A stretch of 64,000 nt of DNA from Anaerolineales bacterium (lineage in GTDB: Bacteria > Chloroflexota > Anaerolineae > Anaerolineales > UBA4823), in assembly GCA_020060465.1 (NCBI GenBank), contig JAGVAD010000001.1, forward strand, positions 1 through 64,000. Reading direction: 5' to 3'. Positions within the stretch are counted from its first letter, which is position 1, and every line of letters starts with the position of its first letter. The translations under genes were made by a program, and so were the position numbers. The notes under the pieces were generated by a model. The model did not search any database. It was given only the letters and a program-made list of their open reading frames with translations, and was not told the origin of the DNA. Shown here in pieces: positions 9,092 to 16,636 of this stretch.

Positions 9092-9189
9092 AGCGTTCGG
9101 AAATTCCCCTCACTCATGACCCCGCCCTGTACAACACCAGCGGGAAGGGGAGCTAAGGGAGATGGGCAATAAGATGGTTTCCGAACGCT
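9092..9189. repeat. 98-bp palindromic intergenic element
   Basis: The 349-bp gap 8931-9279 contains no gene. Within it, AGCGTTCGGAAA (9092-9103) is the exact complement of 9178-9189. Between them an inner hairpin is formed by CCCGC/GCGGG with CCCCT/AGGGG flanks. It looks like a small non-autonomous palindromic repeat. A 14-bp match to its left end, AGAAAGCGTTCGGA, lies at 38969-38982. Confidence 0.6.
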
Positions 9190-9233
9190 CTCGAAGTTGG
9201 GGAAAAGAACTGTCCCGCGGGGCGGAATTGGAG

Positions 9234-9262
9234 TTGACAAGCGTGGATTTATTTGCGAAAAT
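9234..9262 (+). promoter_or_regulatory. Possible promoter of the Cys-rich secreted protein
   Basis: A perfect TTGACA (9234-9239) is followed after 17 bp by GAAAAT (9257-9262), four of six -10 positions. Transcription would then begin just before the ribosome site GGAGG at 9269, leaving a very short leader. Confidence 0.4.
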
Positions 9263-9279
9263 ACCAGTGGAGGTGCTGT

Positions 9280-9906
9280 ATGAAACCGATGCGTAATACC
9301 TTAGGGGTTTTCGTTTTATTGGTGTGCTTAGGGGTGGTGTTGATGGTCTCGCCGGTTCAGGCGAAAGAAGTGAAGGATGCGCCGGGCGTGGAAGCGAATG
9401 TAGAGGCGAACGGAAAGATCCAGGTCAGCGTTCAACGCTCGCTGCATTCGCGGTTGCCAATCCATATCGTGCTATATGATAAAAACTGGGTTGCTATTTC
9501 CGAAGAGAGCAGCAAGGGCGGCGTATATACATTCACGGGGTTGAAGACCGGGTTATATAATGTCCTGGCATACACCGATGACGCCGAAGCTCAGTCAGCG
9601 AAAGATGTGCAGGTGATGGGGCGACAGACGACCCGCCTCTCGCTTCAACTGGCGACCGCCGAGGTGGATGTAAAAGCGGCAGATAGCAGGGCAGCGAGCT
9701 GCGGCGGGACATCTGCTGATGGCCGATTTATCAAAGTATATCCGACCTTTGGGCAAACGATCATCTATCTGCAATGCGGACGGGTGGTTGCCAGAGTTGA
9801 ACCCGCCGGCTGCGGTTGCCGCGGTGGGAATTGGCGCTACATTAACGACTGCAAGAAAGGTCCGCCGATCTATGTGACCTTACCCTGTCATCGGGGAACT
9901 CATTAA
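9280..9906 (+). CDS. Secreted Cys-rich protein of unknown function
   Basis: A 208-residue protein. ATG 9280 is preceded by GGAGG at the right distance, so the nine earlier codons are dropped. A signal peptide ends near VSPVQAKE (about residue 28). The middle (about 45-130) is a beta-rich domain resembling carboxypeptidase-regulatory or SpaA-type folds (LPIHIVLYDKNW, YTFTGLKTGLYNVLAYTD). The last 65 residues carry seven cysteines (SCGG, LQCGR, GCGCRGG, DCKKG, LPCH) and probably form a disulfide-bonded module. I recognise no family for the tail. It stands alone and ends before a strong terminator. Confidence 0.75.
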   Translation: MKPMRNTLGVFVLLVCLGVVLMVSPVQAKEVKDAPGVEANVEANGKIQVSVQRSLHSRLPIHIVLYDKNWVAISEESSKGGVYTFTGLKTGLYNVLAYTDDAEAQSAKDVQVMGRQTTRLSLQLATAEVDVKAADSRAASCGGTSADGRFIKVYPTFGQTIIYLQCGRVVARVEPAGCGCRGGNWRYINDCKKGPPIYVTLPCHRGTH

Positions 9907-9934
9907 ATCGTTAATGACTGTGCGCTGTAATTTT

Positions 9935-11452
9935 TTATAGGGCTGAAACGCCGCCTTCGCGCGGCGTTTTTCCTTCAGGCAAGATTTGAAAGATGTGAGC
10001 CCCCCATGGGGGGAGATCCAGATACAGACCCGGTGAGATCAGCCGGCTGCCCGGACGTACATAGTGTGTTGAGTTGAGCAAATCTTCCAGCCGCCATGAA
10101 TGATCTCTAAGAGACTCCCATGCCAGGCGGGCGTAACATTGGCTTTGATGGGAGGCGTAATTCACCACTGCCAACAGCGCCGAGTCATCCTGAGTGATCC
10201 ACAAACTGATGACAAAATCCTCCCATGTCCAGTTGCCATCCCACGCCGGGGAAGGCTCAATCAATATCCAGTCGCCTTGTTGTAGCGCCGGTTGATCCAA
10301 ACAGCGCAGCAATTGGCGATAAAAGCGTTTCAACTCTTCGTCCGCAGGGTGATTGGGCGCGCGACAGAGTTGCATTGGAATACGTTTGGGATAGCCTTCC
10401 AATTGACCATCATGGAAAAAACGCAAACCTGGGAGGGTGTAAGCTGCCGTAGCCGCGGCGCGGTGAACTGGAGCGGGAAATACGCTGGCAGCGCGCGGTT
10501 CGTCATGGTTTTCTAAAAAGCGCGCCATTTTGTCAGCATAGGTTGACTGAGCGCGCAGGTGTTCTCGGAGCGGGCGAGCCTGCTGTTGGGTCAAGCGATC
10601 GTATAAGCCCTTATCATACGTATAATCGAACCCTTGTTGTTGCAGCTCCCTTTCCAGATCCCAATAAACTTCTGCCAGGAATATAAAATTTGGCTTTTGG
10701 GCGCGTAAAGTCTGAATGAGGCGCGGCCAGAAAGGCTCTGTTTTTATTCTCCATGTTCTTTCAAAGACCTGCGGCAGGAGCAACATCGCCATATCGCAGC
10801 GTAATCCGTCGCATAGCTCGGCGACTTTTTGCGCTTCGCGGATCATGGCGTTCTGCACCTCTGGATTACCGTAGTTCAACTGGAGCGTATCTCTCCAGGC
10901 GGGGAAGAATGGGTCCCGCCCATGCGCTAAAATACGTTCGCCGTAGGTTGTTTGAAGGCGGATAAAATTTTGTGGTTCTTTGACCAGGAGCGTTTCATCT
11001 CCTGGAACGTAGTATTCCGGCTGATTGAATGCCCAGGGATGGTCAATAGCGGTATGGTTGGGGACAAAATCCAGCATCAAGCGCAGGCGGCGTTGAGATA
11101 AGCGTTGCCGCAGGCGCTTCAAAGCGCGCTCGTCCCCTAACGCAGGATTCACTTCATAGCTAGCGATGGCGAAGCATGATCCACAAATATCGGCATCTCT
11201 TAAGTCGGGCAAGACTTGCACATACTCTTTTTGTGACTGCTCATCGGATTGAGCAATACGTCGGCTGGCTTCGCCGTTTTGCCATACCCCTAGCAGGTAA
11301 ATCCAATCGAAGCCCAGTTCAGCCAGGGCGTCCAGTTCGGCGTCAGTGACGTCGTCCAGGGTGGCTGTTCGTCCAATCTTTTCTGTATAGCGACTGATCC
11401 AGACTCGGGCGTTAATCTGGTAGAGTTTGGGATGATTGCGAGTCGGGTCCAT
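9935..11452 (-). CDS. GH13 alpha-amylase family glycosidase
   Basis: A 505-residue protein with the GH13 barrel. It shows region I DFVPNHTAIDHPW (128-140), the nucleophile Asp220 in LRCDMAM, the acid/base Glu261 in LAEVYWD and Asp317 in ENHDEPR, so it should be catalytically active on alpha-glucans. It has no signal peptide and is therefore likely cytoplasmic, acting on glycogen, maltooligosaccharides or trehalose-type substrates. It is short for an amylase and has a compact C-terminal beta domain. A cysteine pair (DICGSC, 90-93) sits in an early barrel loop. The gene is monocistronic, divergent from the LysM gene. Confidence 0.88.
   Translation of the reverse strand: MDPTRNHPKLYQINARVWISRYTEKIGRTATLDDVTDAELDALAELGFDWIYLLGVWQNGEASRRIAQSDEQSQKEYVQVLPDLRDADICGSCFAIASYEVNPALGDERALKRLRQRLSQRRLRLMLDFVPNHTAIDHPWAFNQPEYYVPGDETLLVKEPQNFIRLQTTYGERILAHGRDPFFPAWRDTLQLNYGNPEVQNAMIREAQKVAELCDGLRCDMAMLLLPQVFERTWRIKTEPFWPRLIQTLRAQKPNFIFLAEVYWDLERELQQQGFDYTYDKGLYDRLTQQQARPLREHLRAQSTYADKMARFLENHDEPRAASVFPAPVHRAAATAAYTLPGLRFFHDGQLEGYPKRIPMQLCRAPNHPADEELKRFYRQLLRCLDQPALQQGDWILIEPSPAWDGNWTWEDFVISLWITQDDSALLAVVNYASHQSQCYARLAWESLRDHSWRLEDLLNSTHYVRPGSRLISPGLYLDLPPWGAHIFQILPEGKTPREGGVSAL
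9946..9971 (+). terminator. Intrinsic terminator between convergent genes
   Basis: A 9-bp stem AAACGCCGC/GCGGCGTTT with a 6-nt loop is followed by TTTTT. It ends transcription of the Cys-rich protein gene and overlaps the last codons of the convergent glycosidase gene. Confidence 0.8.
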
Positions 11453-11640
11453 GATAAACGATGGGAGACAGATAAGCTTTGCAGCGCGATCAAATTATAC
11501 ACGTCTACGAGGTTCGCGCAACTCGTCCAGGGAAGGCCAAACCGAATATATTAGCTGCCAATCGTGGCACGAATTTTGCACCGAGCGTTGAGTCCGCGTA
11601 AAATTTTCACAAAAATTTGTTAGATTTAGAGCGTTATCTA

Positions 11641-11669
11641 TTGAAAAAGGGTGGGTCACAGACTATAAT
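11641..11669 (+). promoter_or_regulatory. Strong sigma-70-type promoter of the LysM gene
   Basis: The 322-bp gap 11453-11774 holds divergent control sequences. TTGAAA (11641-11646), a 17-bp spacer and a perfect TATAAT (11664-11669) predict a start near 11676 and a leader of about 100 nt before ATG 11775. Nothing else is evident in the gap. Confidence 0.8.
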
Positions 11670-11774
11670 ACATCCATAATACTTTACGCAGCAGGCACCC
11701 AATCCGGCCGTTGGTCGCCGCCGTATGGCTTCTGCCGCCGATTTTCGAACAATCGTAAAGTGAGGAGGACTACC

Positions 11775-12710
11775 ATGCGAGGTTCCAAACGTTTGCTAAT
11801 GGTTTTGCTGGCCCTGATCATCCTGGTCAGCGGCGCTGGGGTGACGGCGAAGCCAGCGCAGGCTTCTGGATGTATTGCTTACCATACGGTGCGCTATGGC
11901 GAGAGCCTATCCTGGATCGCTCGATATTATGGCGTGTATTGGCCTTATCTGGCTCAAGTCAACGGAGTGCGTCCGCCGCGCTATACGATCTATCCGGGGC
12001 AGGTGTTGTGCATTCCGTCCGGGAGCGGCCCTTACTATCCGCCGGGACCATCTCCGATCAATACGGGTGGGCGCACCTGGAGTTTCAGCGTAACCGGCGT
12101 GGTCGCTAACGCCAACGTGACAATCCAGACCCACAATTTCCCCAACAATGTGATCTTTAAAGTGCGGATGGGGCGCTACTCAGGCGGCGGTTATGACTGG
12201 GTGAATTTGCCCGATCTGGACACCGGCAACGGCGGTTCGTTCAGCGCTACTTTTACCATTCCAGCCCAATTCTCTGGCGCTAACCAGCTTGTCCTGCGCT
12301 TGATCCAACACAAGAAGAATGGCAAAACTTTCTCGATGGATCAGGTATTTTACAACCGACCAGGCGGCGGCACGGGCGGCATCCCCGGACCAGGCTACTA
12401 TCCGCCTTATTATTATTGGGGCATCCCCACGATCTGGATTGTCAGCGTGGTGCGCGATACCTCGGTAACCATACAGACGCACAACTTCCCGCCCGGTTTG
12501 ACCTTTGATGTCTTGATGGGGCCGATGGGCACGCGCGGCGTTGGCGGTTACCATGTCGGCACCATCAATTCCGGCGCTGGCGGGACGTTGGTCGCCACCT
12601 TCTCGATACCGCCCCAGCTTTACGGGTCTTATCAGATCGCCATTCGGACGCAGAACTGGGCTACAGGTTACTATAGTTACAACTGGTTCTACAACAACAC
12701 AACCTATTAA
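11775..12710 (+). CDS. Secreted LysM protein with two tandem beta repeats
   Basis: A 311-residue protein; ATG 11775 follows GGAGGAC. A signal peptide ends near PAQASG. One LysM module (about 33-80, YHTVRYGESLSWIARYYGV to GQVLCIP) should bind peptidoglycan or another GlcNAc polymer. Two related beta domains follow, each with the core VTIQTHNFP (about 115-210 and 222-305), separated by a Pro/Gly/Tyr-rich linker. The arrangement suggests a wall-bound surface protein. Its consensus promoter suggests high expression. A bidirectional terminator follows. Confidence 0.85.
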   Translation: MRGSKRLLMVLLALIILVSGAGVTAKPAQASGCIAYHTVRYGESLSWIARYYGVYWPYLAQVNGVRPPRYTIYPGQVLCIPSGSGPYYPPGPSPINTGGRTWSFSVTGVVANANVTIQTHNFPNNVIFKVRMGRYSGGGYDWVNLPDLDTGNGGSFSATFTIPAQFSGANQLVLRLIQHKKNGKTFSMDQVFYNRPGGGTGGIPGPGYYPPYYYWGIPTIWIVSVVRDTSVTIQTHNFPPGLTFDVLMGPMGTRGVGGYHVGTINSGAGGTLVATFSIPPQLYGSYQIAIRTQNWATGYYSYNWFYNNTTY

Positions 12711-12736
12711 GACGACTGAGCCTGCAGTCGGATAGA

Positions 12737-12780
12737 AAAAGCCTGCCGGCGCACGATACGGCGATCGCTGGCAGGCTTTT
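12737..12780. terminator. Bidirectional terminator
   Basis: AAAAGCCTGCC (12737-12747) pairs with GGCAGGCTTTT (12770-12780). A-run and T-run flanks allow it to serve both the LysM gene and the convergent 82-residue gene. Confidence 0.8.
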
Positions 12781-12787
12781 CGTGTTT

Positions 12788-13036
12788 TTAACGCCCTCGT
12801 TCTTTGGCTGCTCGTTCCAAGAGACGATAGCCTTCGTGGATTAATCTTTTTAACTTCTCCGAATCTTCATAGCTCAGATCGGCATCATGATCCACATTTT
12901 GCAACCGCTCAATCCAGCGCAGCAATGCGCCGCGCTGGCCGCTGGCGCGGCGCGCCCAAATCGAGTCAACCGAAATGCGCTCCAGCCGGTTCACCAGCAA
13001 AGTCATCTGTTCAAATAAATGCTGTGTCTCGTTCAT
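12788..13036 (-). CDS. Small helical protein of unknown function
   Basis: An 82-residue, charged, largely helical protein starting MNETQHLFEQMT. There is no signal peptide, membrane span or cysteine. Heptad-like spacing of Leu and Ile suggests a coiled coil or helical hairpin. I do not recognise the family. It lies between the LysM gene terminator and the Flp pilin gene, and is read towards the shared terminator. Confidence 0.6.
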   Translation of the reverse strand: MNETQHLFEQMTLLVNRLERISVDSIWARRASGQRGALLRWIERLQNVDHDADLSYEDSEKLKRLIHEGYRLLERAAKERGR

Positions 13037-13160
13037 TTCGTCGAAATAAATTCTGATTTCCGGCGGTGCATCATACCATAAAATTTGTGACCAGCAGGCG
13101 AGAGCTGAAATTGTGCTTGTCTGAGGAATTTTATTTTACGTCGCAAGCATGGTTAAACAC

Positions 13161-13185
13161 GAAGCCGCTGGTTGCAAGCGGCTTC
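13161..13185 (-). terminator. Terminator of the pilin gene
   Basis: GAAGCCGCT/AGCGGCTTC, a perfect 9-bp stem with a 7-nt loop, lies 35 bp after the pilin stop. On the minus strand it is followed by GTGTTT, a weak T-run. Confidence 0.6.
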
Positions 13186-13219
13186 TAAATGATGATAAAA
13201 GTTCAACGAAAAAAAGATG

Positions 13220-13366
13220 CTAAATACCCGATACAATTGTACTGTATAAATCTCCCACAGCCGGGCCAAACAGGGCCAGTATGATGATGACAATGAGGGC
13301 AACCAGCAACATGATCAACGCATACTCAACCAGTCCCTGGCCGCGGGCGCTCGCCATGGGGAACAC
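13220..13366 (-). CDS. Flp-type pilin precursor (48 residues)
   Basis: A short gene on the minus strand starting at GTG 13366, nine bases after a near-perfect Shine-Dalgarno (AAAGGAGGTG), and stopping at TAG 13222-13220. The protein begins with a short basic leader (MFPMASARG) and then has QGLVEYALIMLLVALIVIII, the hallmark of Flp/Fap pilins: prepilin-peptidase cleavage after Gly with Glu at +5, then a hydrophobic assembly helix. The tail is short (FGPAVGDLYSTIVSGI). No tad/cpa assembly genes are nearby, so it is an orphan major or minor pilin using machinery encoded elsewhere. A consensus promoter and a terminator make it monocistronic. Confidence 0.88.
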   Translation of the reverse strand: MFPMASARGQGLVEYALIMLLVALIVIIILALFGPAVGDLYSTIVSGI

Positions 13367-13403
13367 GGCCAATCACCTCCTTTCTGAAGAGAGTACATCC
13401 TTA

Positions 13404-13431
13404 ATTATACATGAGAATTTTTGGTTGTCAT
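13404..13431 (-). promoter_or_regulatory. Strong promoter of the Flp pilin gene
   Basis: On the minus strand ATGACA (13431-13426), a 16-bp spacer and a perfect TATAAT (13409-13404) lie 38 bp upstream of the GTG start. The leader would be about 30 nt and contains the strong ribosome site. This fits an abundant pilin. Confidence 0.75.
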
Positions 13432-13460
13432 CCGCCTGCTTTCCATTCAATGAGCATACA

Positions 13461-13503
13461 AAATTGTAAGCGGGCATCGAAAACGCGCCCGCTTACAATT
13501 TTT
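13461..13503 (-). terminator. Terminator after phosphofructokinase
   Basis: AAATTGTAAGCGGGC (13461-13475) pairs with GCCCGCTTACAATTT (13487-13501). It lies 25 bp beyond the stop of the kinase gene and is flanked by A and T runs, so it can work in both directions and insulates the pilin gene. Confidence 0.8.
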
Positions 13504-13527
13504 ATCTCATGGATATATTCGAGGCAT

Positions 13528-14733
13528 CTATCCTTCGCTGGTCATGATGAACAAAGGATTCATTTCAAAGCTGTGGAAATAAGGCCGTAAGCGCTCGGTG
13601 TTGTAATATTTTTGGACATTGACGACTTTTTTGGTGCTGGTGACTACATCAATCGGCATGTTATCGTATCGCCCGTTGCGCAATACCACCAAACGCCCGT
13701 GGACGCCTTTCAAAATCAAGTCAAGCGCCAGGTTGCCATAAGCCATGGGGACGATGGAGTCGATAGCGTCTGGATCGCCACCCCGCACCATATACCCCAG
13801 TTTTTGGTTAATGACATTGATAGTTCTTCCGTTGTTGAATTTCGCAGAACGCACTTTCAATTCTTGCGAGACCAGGTCGCCAATGCCGCCGAGTTTGGCG
13901 TGGCCGAAGGCGTCTGTGGTTTGATCGGCAAAGACCATCTCTCCGCCCTCGAACATCGCTCCTTCGGAGATTAATAAAACGGAATATTTGCTGGGGTTTC
14001 TATTGCGGTCATAGACCAACAGTTCGGTCAGCCGATCCATATTGAATTTGTATTCTGGAATGACGCAGCGATCGGCGGCGCCGGCCATGGTGGGCAGCAT
14101 GGCTGTAAAACCCGCGTAGCGGCCAAAGACCTCCAGCACGAGAAAACGCTCATGCGACCCCGCCGAAGTGCGCAGGCTGTTTGCCAGTTGGATGGTGCGT
14201 GTGACGCAAGTGCTGAAGCCGATGCAATAATCCGTTCCTGGAACGTCGTTGTCCATCGTTTTGGGGATGGCGATCACCCTGAAACCTTCGCGGTAGAGGC
14301 GCACGCCCACGCTGAGCGTATCGTCGCCGCCGATAGGGATCAAGTAGTCAATGCCCAGAAAGTCGAGGTTTTTTAAGACTTCGGGGATCAGGTCGTTGCG
14401 TTCTTCGTTATATTTGTCCTTTAGATGCTCCGGCACATCGGCTTTACTCATCTTCATGGGGTTGGTGCGCGAGGTGTGCAGGAACGTGCCGCCGGTTCGG
14501 CCAGCCCGACGCACGGTTTCTTCATCCAAAACCTGATAGTTTTCGCTATTATCAGCTTTGGGATCGCGGATCAAATGGGTGATGCCAGCCCAACCCCGCC
14601 GAATGCCGATCACCTGGTAGCCTTCTCGCAGGGCGCGAATTGTGACTGCGCGAATCGCCGGATTGAGGCCCGGTACGTCGCCTCCGCCGGTTAAGATACC
14701 AATGGTTCCTTTGAATTTTTTGACATGCGCCAT
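13528..14733 (-). CDS. pfkA: Phosphofructokinase, probably pyrophosphate-dependent
   Basis: A 401-residue enzyme converting fructose 6-phosphate to fructose 1,6-bisphosphate. It starts after GGAGGTAGTAAA. The N-terminal GILTGGGDVPGLN and the phosphoryl-transfer motif PKTMDNDVPGTD (157-168) are intact. Two positions that sort donor specificity read GGDDT (Asp138 where ATP enzymes have Gly) and PKT (Lys158 where the E. coli enzyme has Gly). Both are the known pyrophosphate-type pair, so a reversible PPi-dependent reaction is likely; this is inference from residues. It follows the mutase gene in the same direction, with a hairpin between. Confidence 0.9.
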   Translation of the reverse strand: MAHVKKFKGTIGILTGGGDVPGLNPAIRAVTIRALREGYQVIGIRRGWAGITHLIRDPKADNSENYQVLDEETVRRAGRTGGTFLHTSRTNPMKMSKADVPEHLKDKYNEERNDLIPEVLKNLDFLGIDYLIPIGGDDTLSVGVRLYREGFRVIAIPKTMDNDVPGTDYCIGFSTCVTRTIQLANSLRTSAGSHERFLVLEVFGRYAGFTAMLPTMAGAADRCVIPEYKFNMDRLTELLVYDRNRNPSKYSVLLISEGAMFEGGEMVFADQTTDAFGHAKLGGIGDLVSQELKVRSAKFNNGRTINVINQKLGYMVRGGDPDAIDSIVPMAYGNLALDLILKGVHGRLVVLRNGRYDNMPIDVVTSTKKVVNVQKYYNTERLRPYFHSFEMNPLFIMTSEG

Positions 14734-14759
14734 TTTACTACCTCCGATTTGTTATTTAT

Positions 14760-14785
14760 CAGGGCGCGCAAAGAGGCGCGCCCTG
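14760..14785 (-). terminator. GC-rich hairpin between mutase and phosphofructokinase genes
   Basis: A perfect 10-bp stem CAGGGCGCGC/GCGCGCCCTG with a 6-nt loop sits between the two genes. There is no clear T-run, so it may be a weak terminator or an mRNA-stabilising hairpin. Confidence 0.5.
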
Positions 14786-14853
14786 TATGATTCAATGGCG
14801 TATATTTTACCTCCGATACATCTAAGTTGCAGGCGTCGCTCTCGGAAAGAGAG

Positions 14854-16533
14854 TCAGATCCAGGTGGGTTCTTCGTAAACGCCGAATACTTCCTTCATCG
14901 CGCCTACAATTTCACCCAATGTGGCATACGCTCGAACTGCGTCCAGGATGTAGGGCATGGTGTTCTCGCTCCCCTGGCAGGCGATGCGCAGGCGATCCAA
15001 CGTCTGGCCCACGCGGCCAGGGTCGCGCTCGCGGCGCACTTGTTTCAGCCGATCAAGCTGCCGTTGGTAACCTTGTGGATCCATTTCCAGTATAGGAATG
15101 CTGACCGGTTTGGGATCCGAGTAGGCGTTGACGCCCACAATGCGTCGCAGACCTTCATCTATCTCGCGTTGATAGCGGTAAGCGGCGTCGGAGATTTCTT
15201 TTTGGAAAAACCCCTTTTCAATGGCAGGCAGCACACCGCCCAGTTCCTCGATGCGGCGAAAGTACTCATAGGCCTGGGCTTCCAGACGATTGGTCTGCGC
15301 CTCGACGAAGAACGAGCCGCCCAAGGGATCAATCGTGTTCACCACGCCAGATTCCTCAGCGATGATCTGCTGCGTGCGCAAAGCGATGGTCACTGCCAAC
15401 TCCGAGGGCAAGGCTAACGCCTCGTCCATTGAATTGGTGTGCAGCGATTGCGTGCCGCCCAGAACCGCCGCCAATGCTTGAATGGCGACCCGCACAATAT
15501 TGTTCTCTGGCTGTTGTGCGGTCAGCGAGACACCAGCGGTTTGCGTGTGGAAACGCATTAACCAGGCGCGCGGGGTTTTGGCGCCAAAGGTCTGGCGCAT
15601 CTCGCGTGCCCAAATGCGCCTGGCGGCGCGGTATTTGGCGATCTCTTCAAAGAAGTCATTGTGCGCATTAAAGAAGAAAGACAGACGCGGCGCGAAATCA
15701 TCCACTTGCAGGCCGCGCCGCTGCGCCCAACGCACGTACTCCATTCCGTCAGACAGGGTAAAAGCCAGCTCTTGCGCGGCGGTGGCGCCAGCTTCGCGGA
15801 TATGATAGCCGGAAATACTGATGGTGTTCCATTGTGGAACACTTTGTGCGCCATATTCGATGGTGTCCACCACCAGGCGCATGGATGGCTCCGGCGGGAA
15901 GATATATTCTTTTTGGGCAATATACTCTTTCAGAATGTCGTTTTGGGTGGTGCCCCGAAGCTGATCGCTGCGCACGCCTTGCTTTTCAGCGGCGGCGATG
16001 TACATGGCCCAGATCACCGCCGCCGGCGAGTTGATCGTCATGCTGGTGGATACCTGGTCGAGCGGGATGCCCTCCAGCAGAATCTCCATATCCTTCAAAG
16101 AGGACACAGCTACGCCGCATTTGCCGAACTCGCCCAGTGCTTGCGGGGCGTCGGTGTCGTAGCCCATCAAGGTTGGCAGGTCGAAGGCGATAGATAGCCC
16201 GGTTTGCCCCTGCTCCAACAGATATTTGAAACGCTGATTGGTTTCTTCGGCGGTGCCGAAGCCAGCGAACATACGCATTGTCCACAGCCGGCTGCGATGC
16301 ATGGTTGGGTGAATGCCGCGCGTATAGGGATATTCGCCGGGCAAGCCAAGATCGGCCAGGTAGTCCATCTCCTGGATGTCCAGCGGCGTATAAAGCCGGT
16401 TGATCGGCTCTGAAGAAGCGGTCATAAAAGTTTTCTGTCGTTCGGGAAGCGCCCCCAGGCCGCGTTGCAGGGTTGTTTCTTCCCATTTCTCCAGGGCCTG
16501 GCGCAACTCATCGAGCTTTTGGCGATCGTACAT
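14854..16533 (-). CDS. Acyl-CoA mutase large subunit, isobutyryl-CoA mutase-like
   Basis: A 559-residue coenzyme-B12-dependent mutase catalytic subunit; ATG 16533 lies 8 bases after GGAG. The barrel is typical of methylmalonyl-CoA mutase, with QNDILKE (197-203), the His244 region SGYHIREAG, and [15 protein letters not shown]. Residues matching Tyr89 and Arg207 of methylmalonyl-CoA mutase, which hold the substrate carboxylate, are Phe89 (TMRMFAGFG) and Gln207 (EYIAQKEY). This is the pair known from isobutyryl-CoA mutase, so isobutyryl/n-butyryl-CoA is the more likely substrate. It lacks the B12-binding domain; the small subunit is not in this window. Confidence 0.88.
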   Translation of the reverse strand: MYDRQKLDELRQALEKWEETTLQRGLGALPERQKTFMTASSEPINRLYTPLDIQEMDYLADLGLPGEYPYTRGIHPTMHRSRLWTMRMFAGFGTAEETNQRFKYLLEQGQTGLSIAFDLPTLMGYDTDAPQALGEFGKCGVAVSSLKDMEILLEGIPLDQVSTSMTINSPAAVIWAMYIAAAEKQGVRSDQLRGTTQNDILKEYIAQKEYIFPPEPSMRLVVDTIEYGAQSVPQWNTISISGYHIREAGATAAQELAFTLSDGMEYVRWAQRRGLQVDDFAPRLSFFFNAHNDFFEEIAKYRAARRIWAREMRQTFGAKTPRAWLMRFHTQTAGVSLTAQQPENNIVRVAIQALAAVLGGTQSLHTNSMDEALALPSELAVTIALRTQQIIAEESGVVNTIDPLGGSFFVEAQTNRLEAQAYEYFRRIEELGGVLPAIEKGFFQKEISDAAYRYQREIDEGLRRIVGVNAYSDPKPVSIPILEMDPQGYQRQLDRLKQVRRERDPGRVGQTLDRLRIACQGSENTMPYILDAVRAYATLGEIVGAMKEVFGVYEEPTWI

Positions 16534-16636
16534 GCGCATCACTCCTTTGGCGTGGATTTGTGCTGAGGAAGATTATACTGTAGTCCAATCAGCGACAGCG
16601 GAGTTTTTCGATGTTTTAAGGAAAGATAAAACATCC

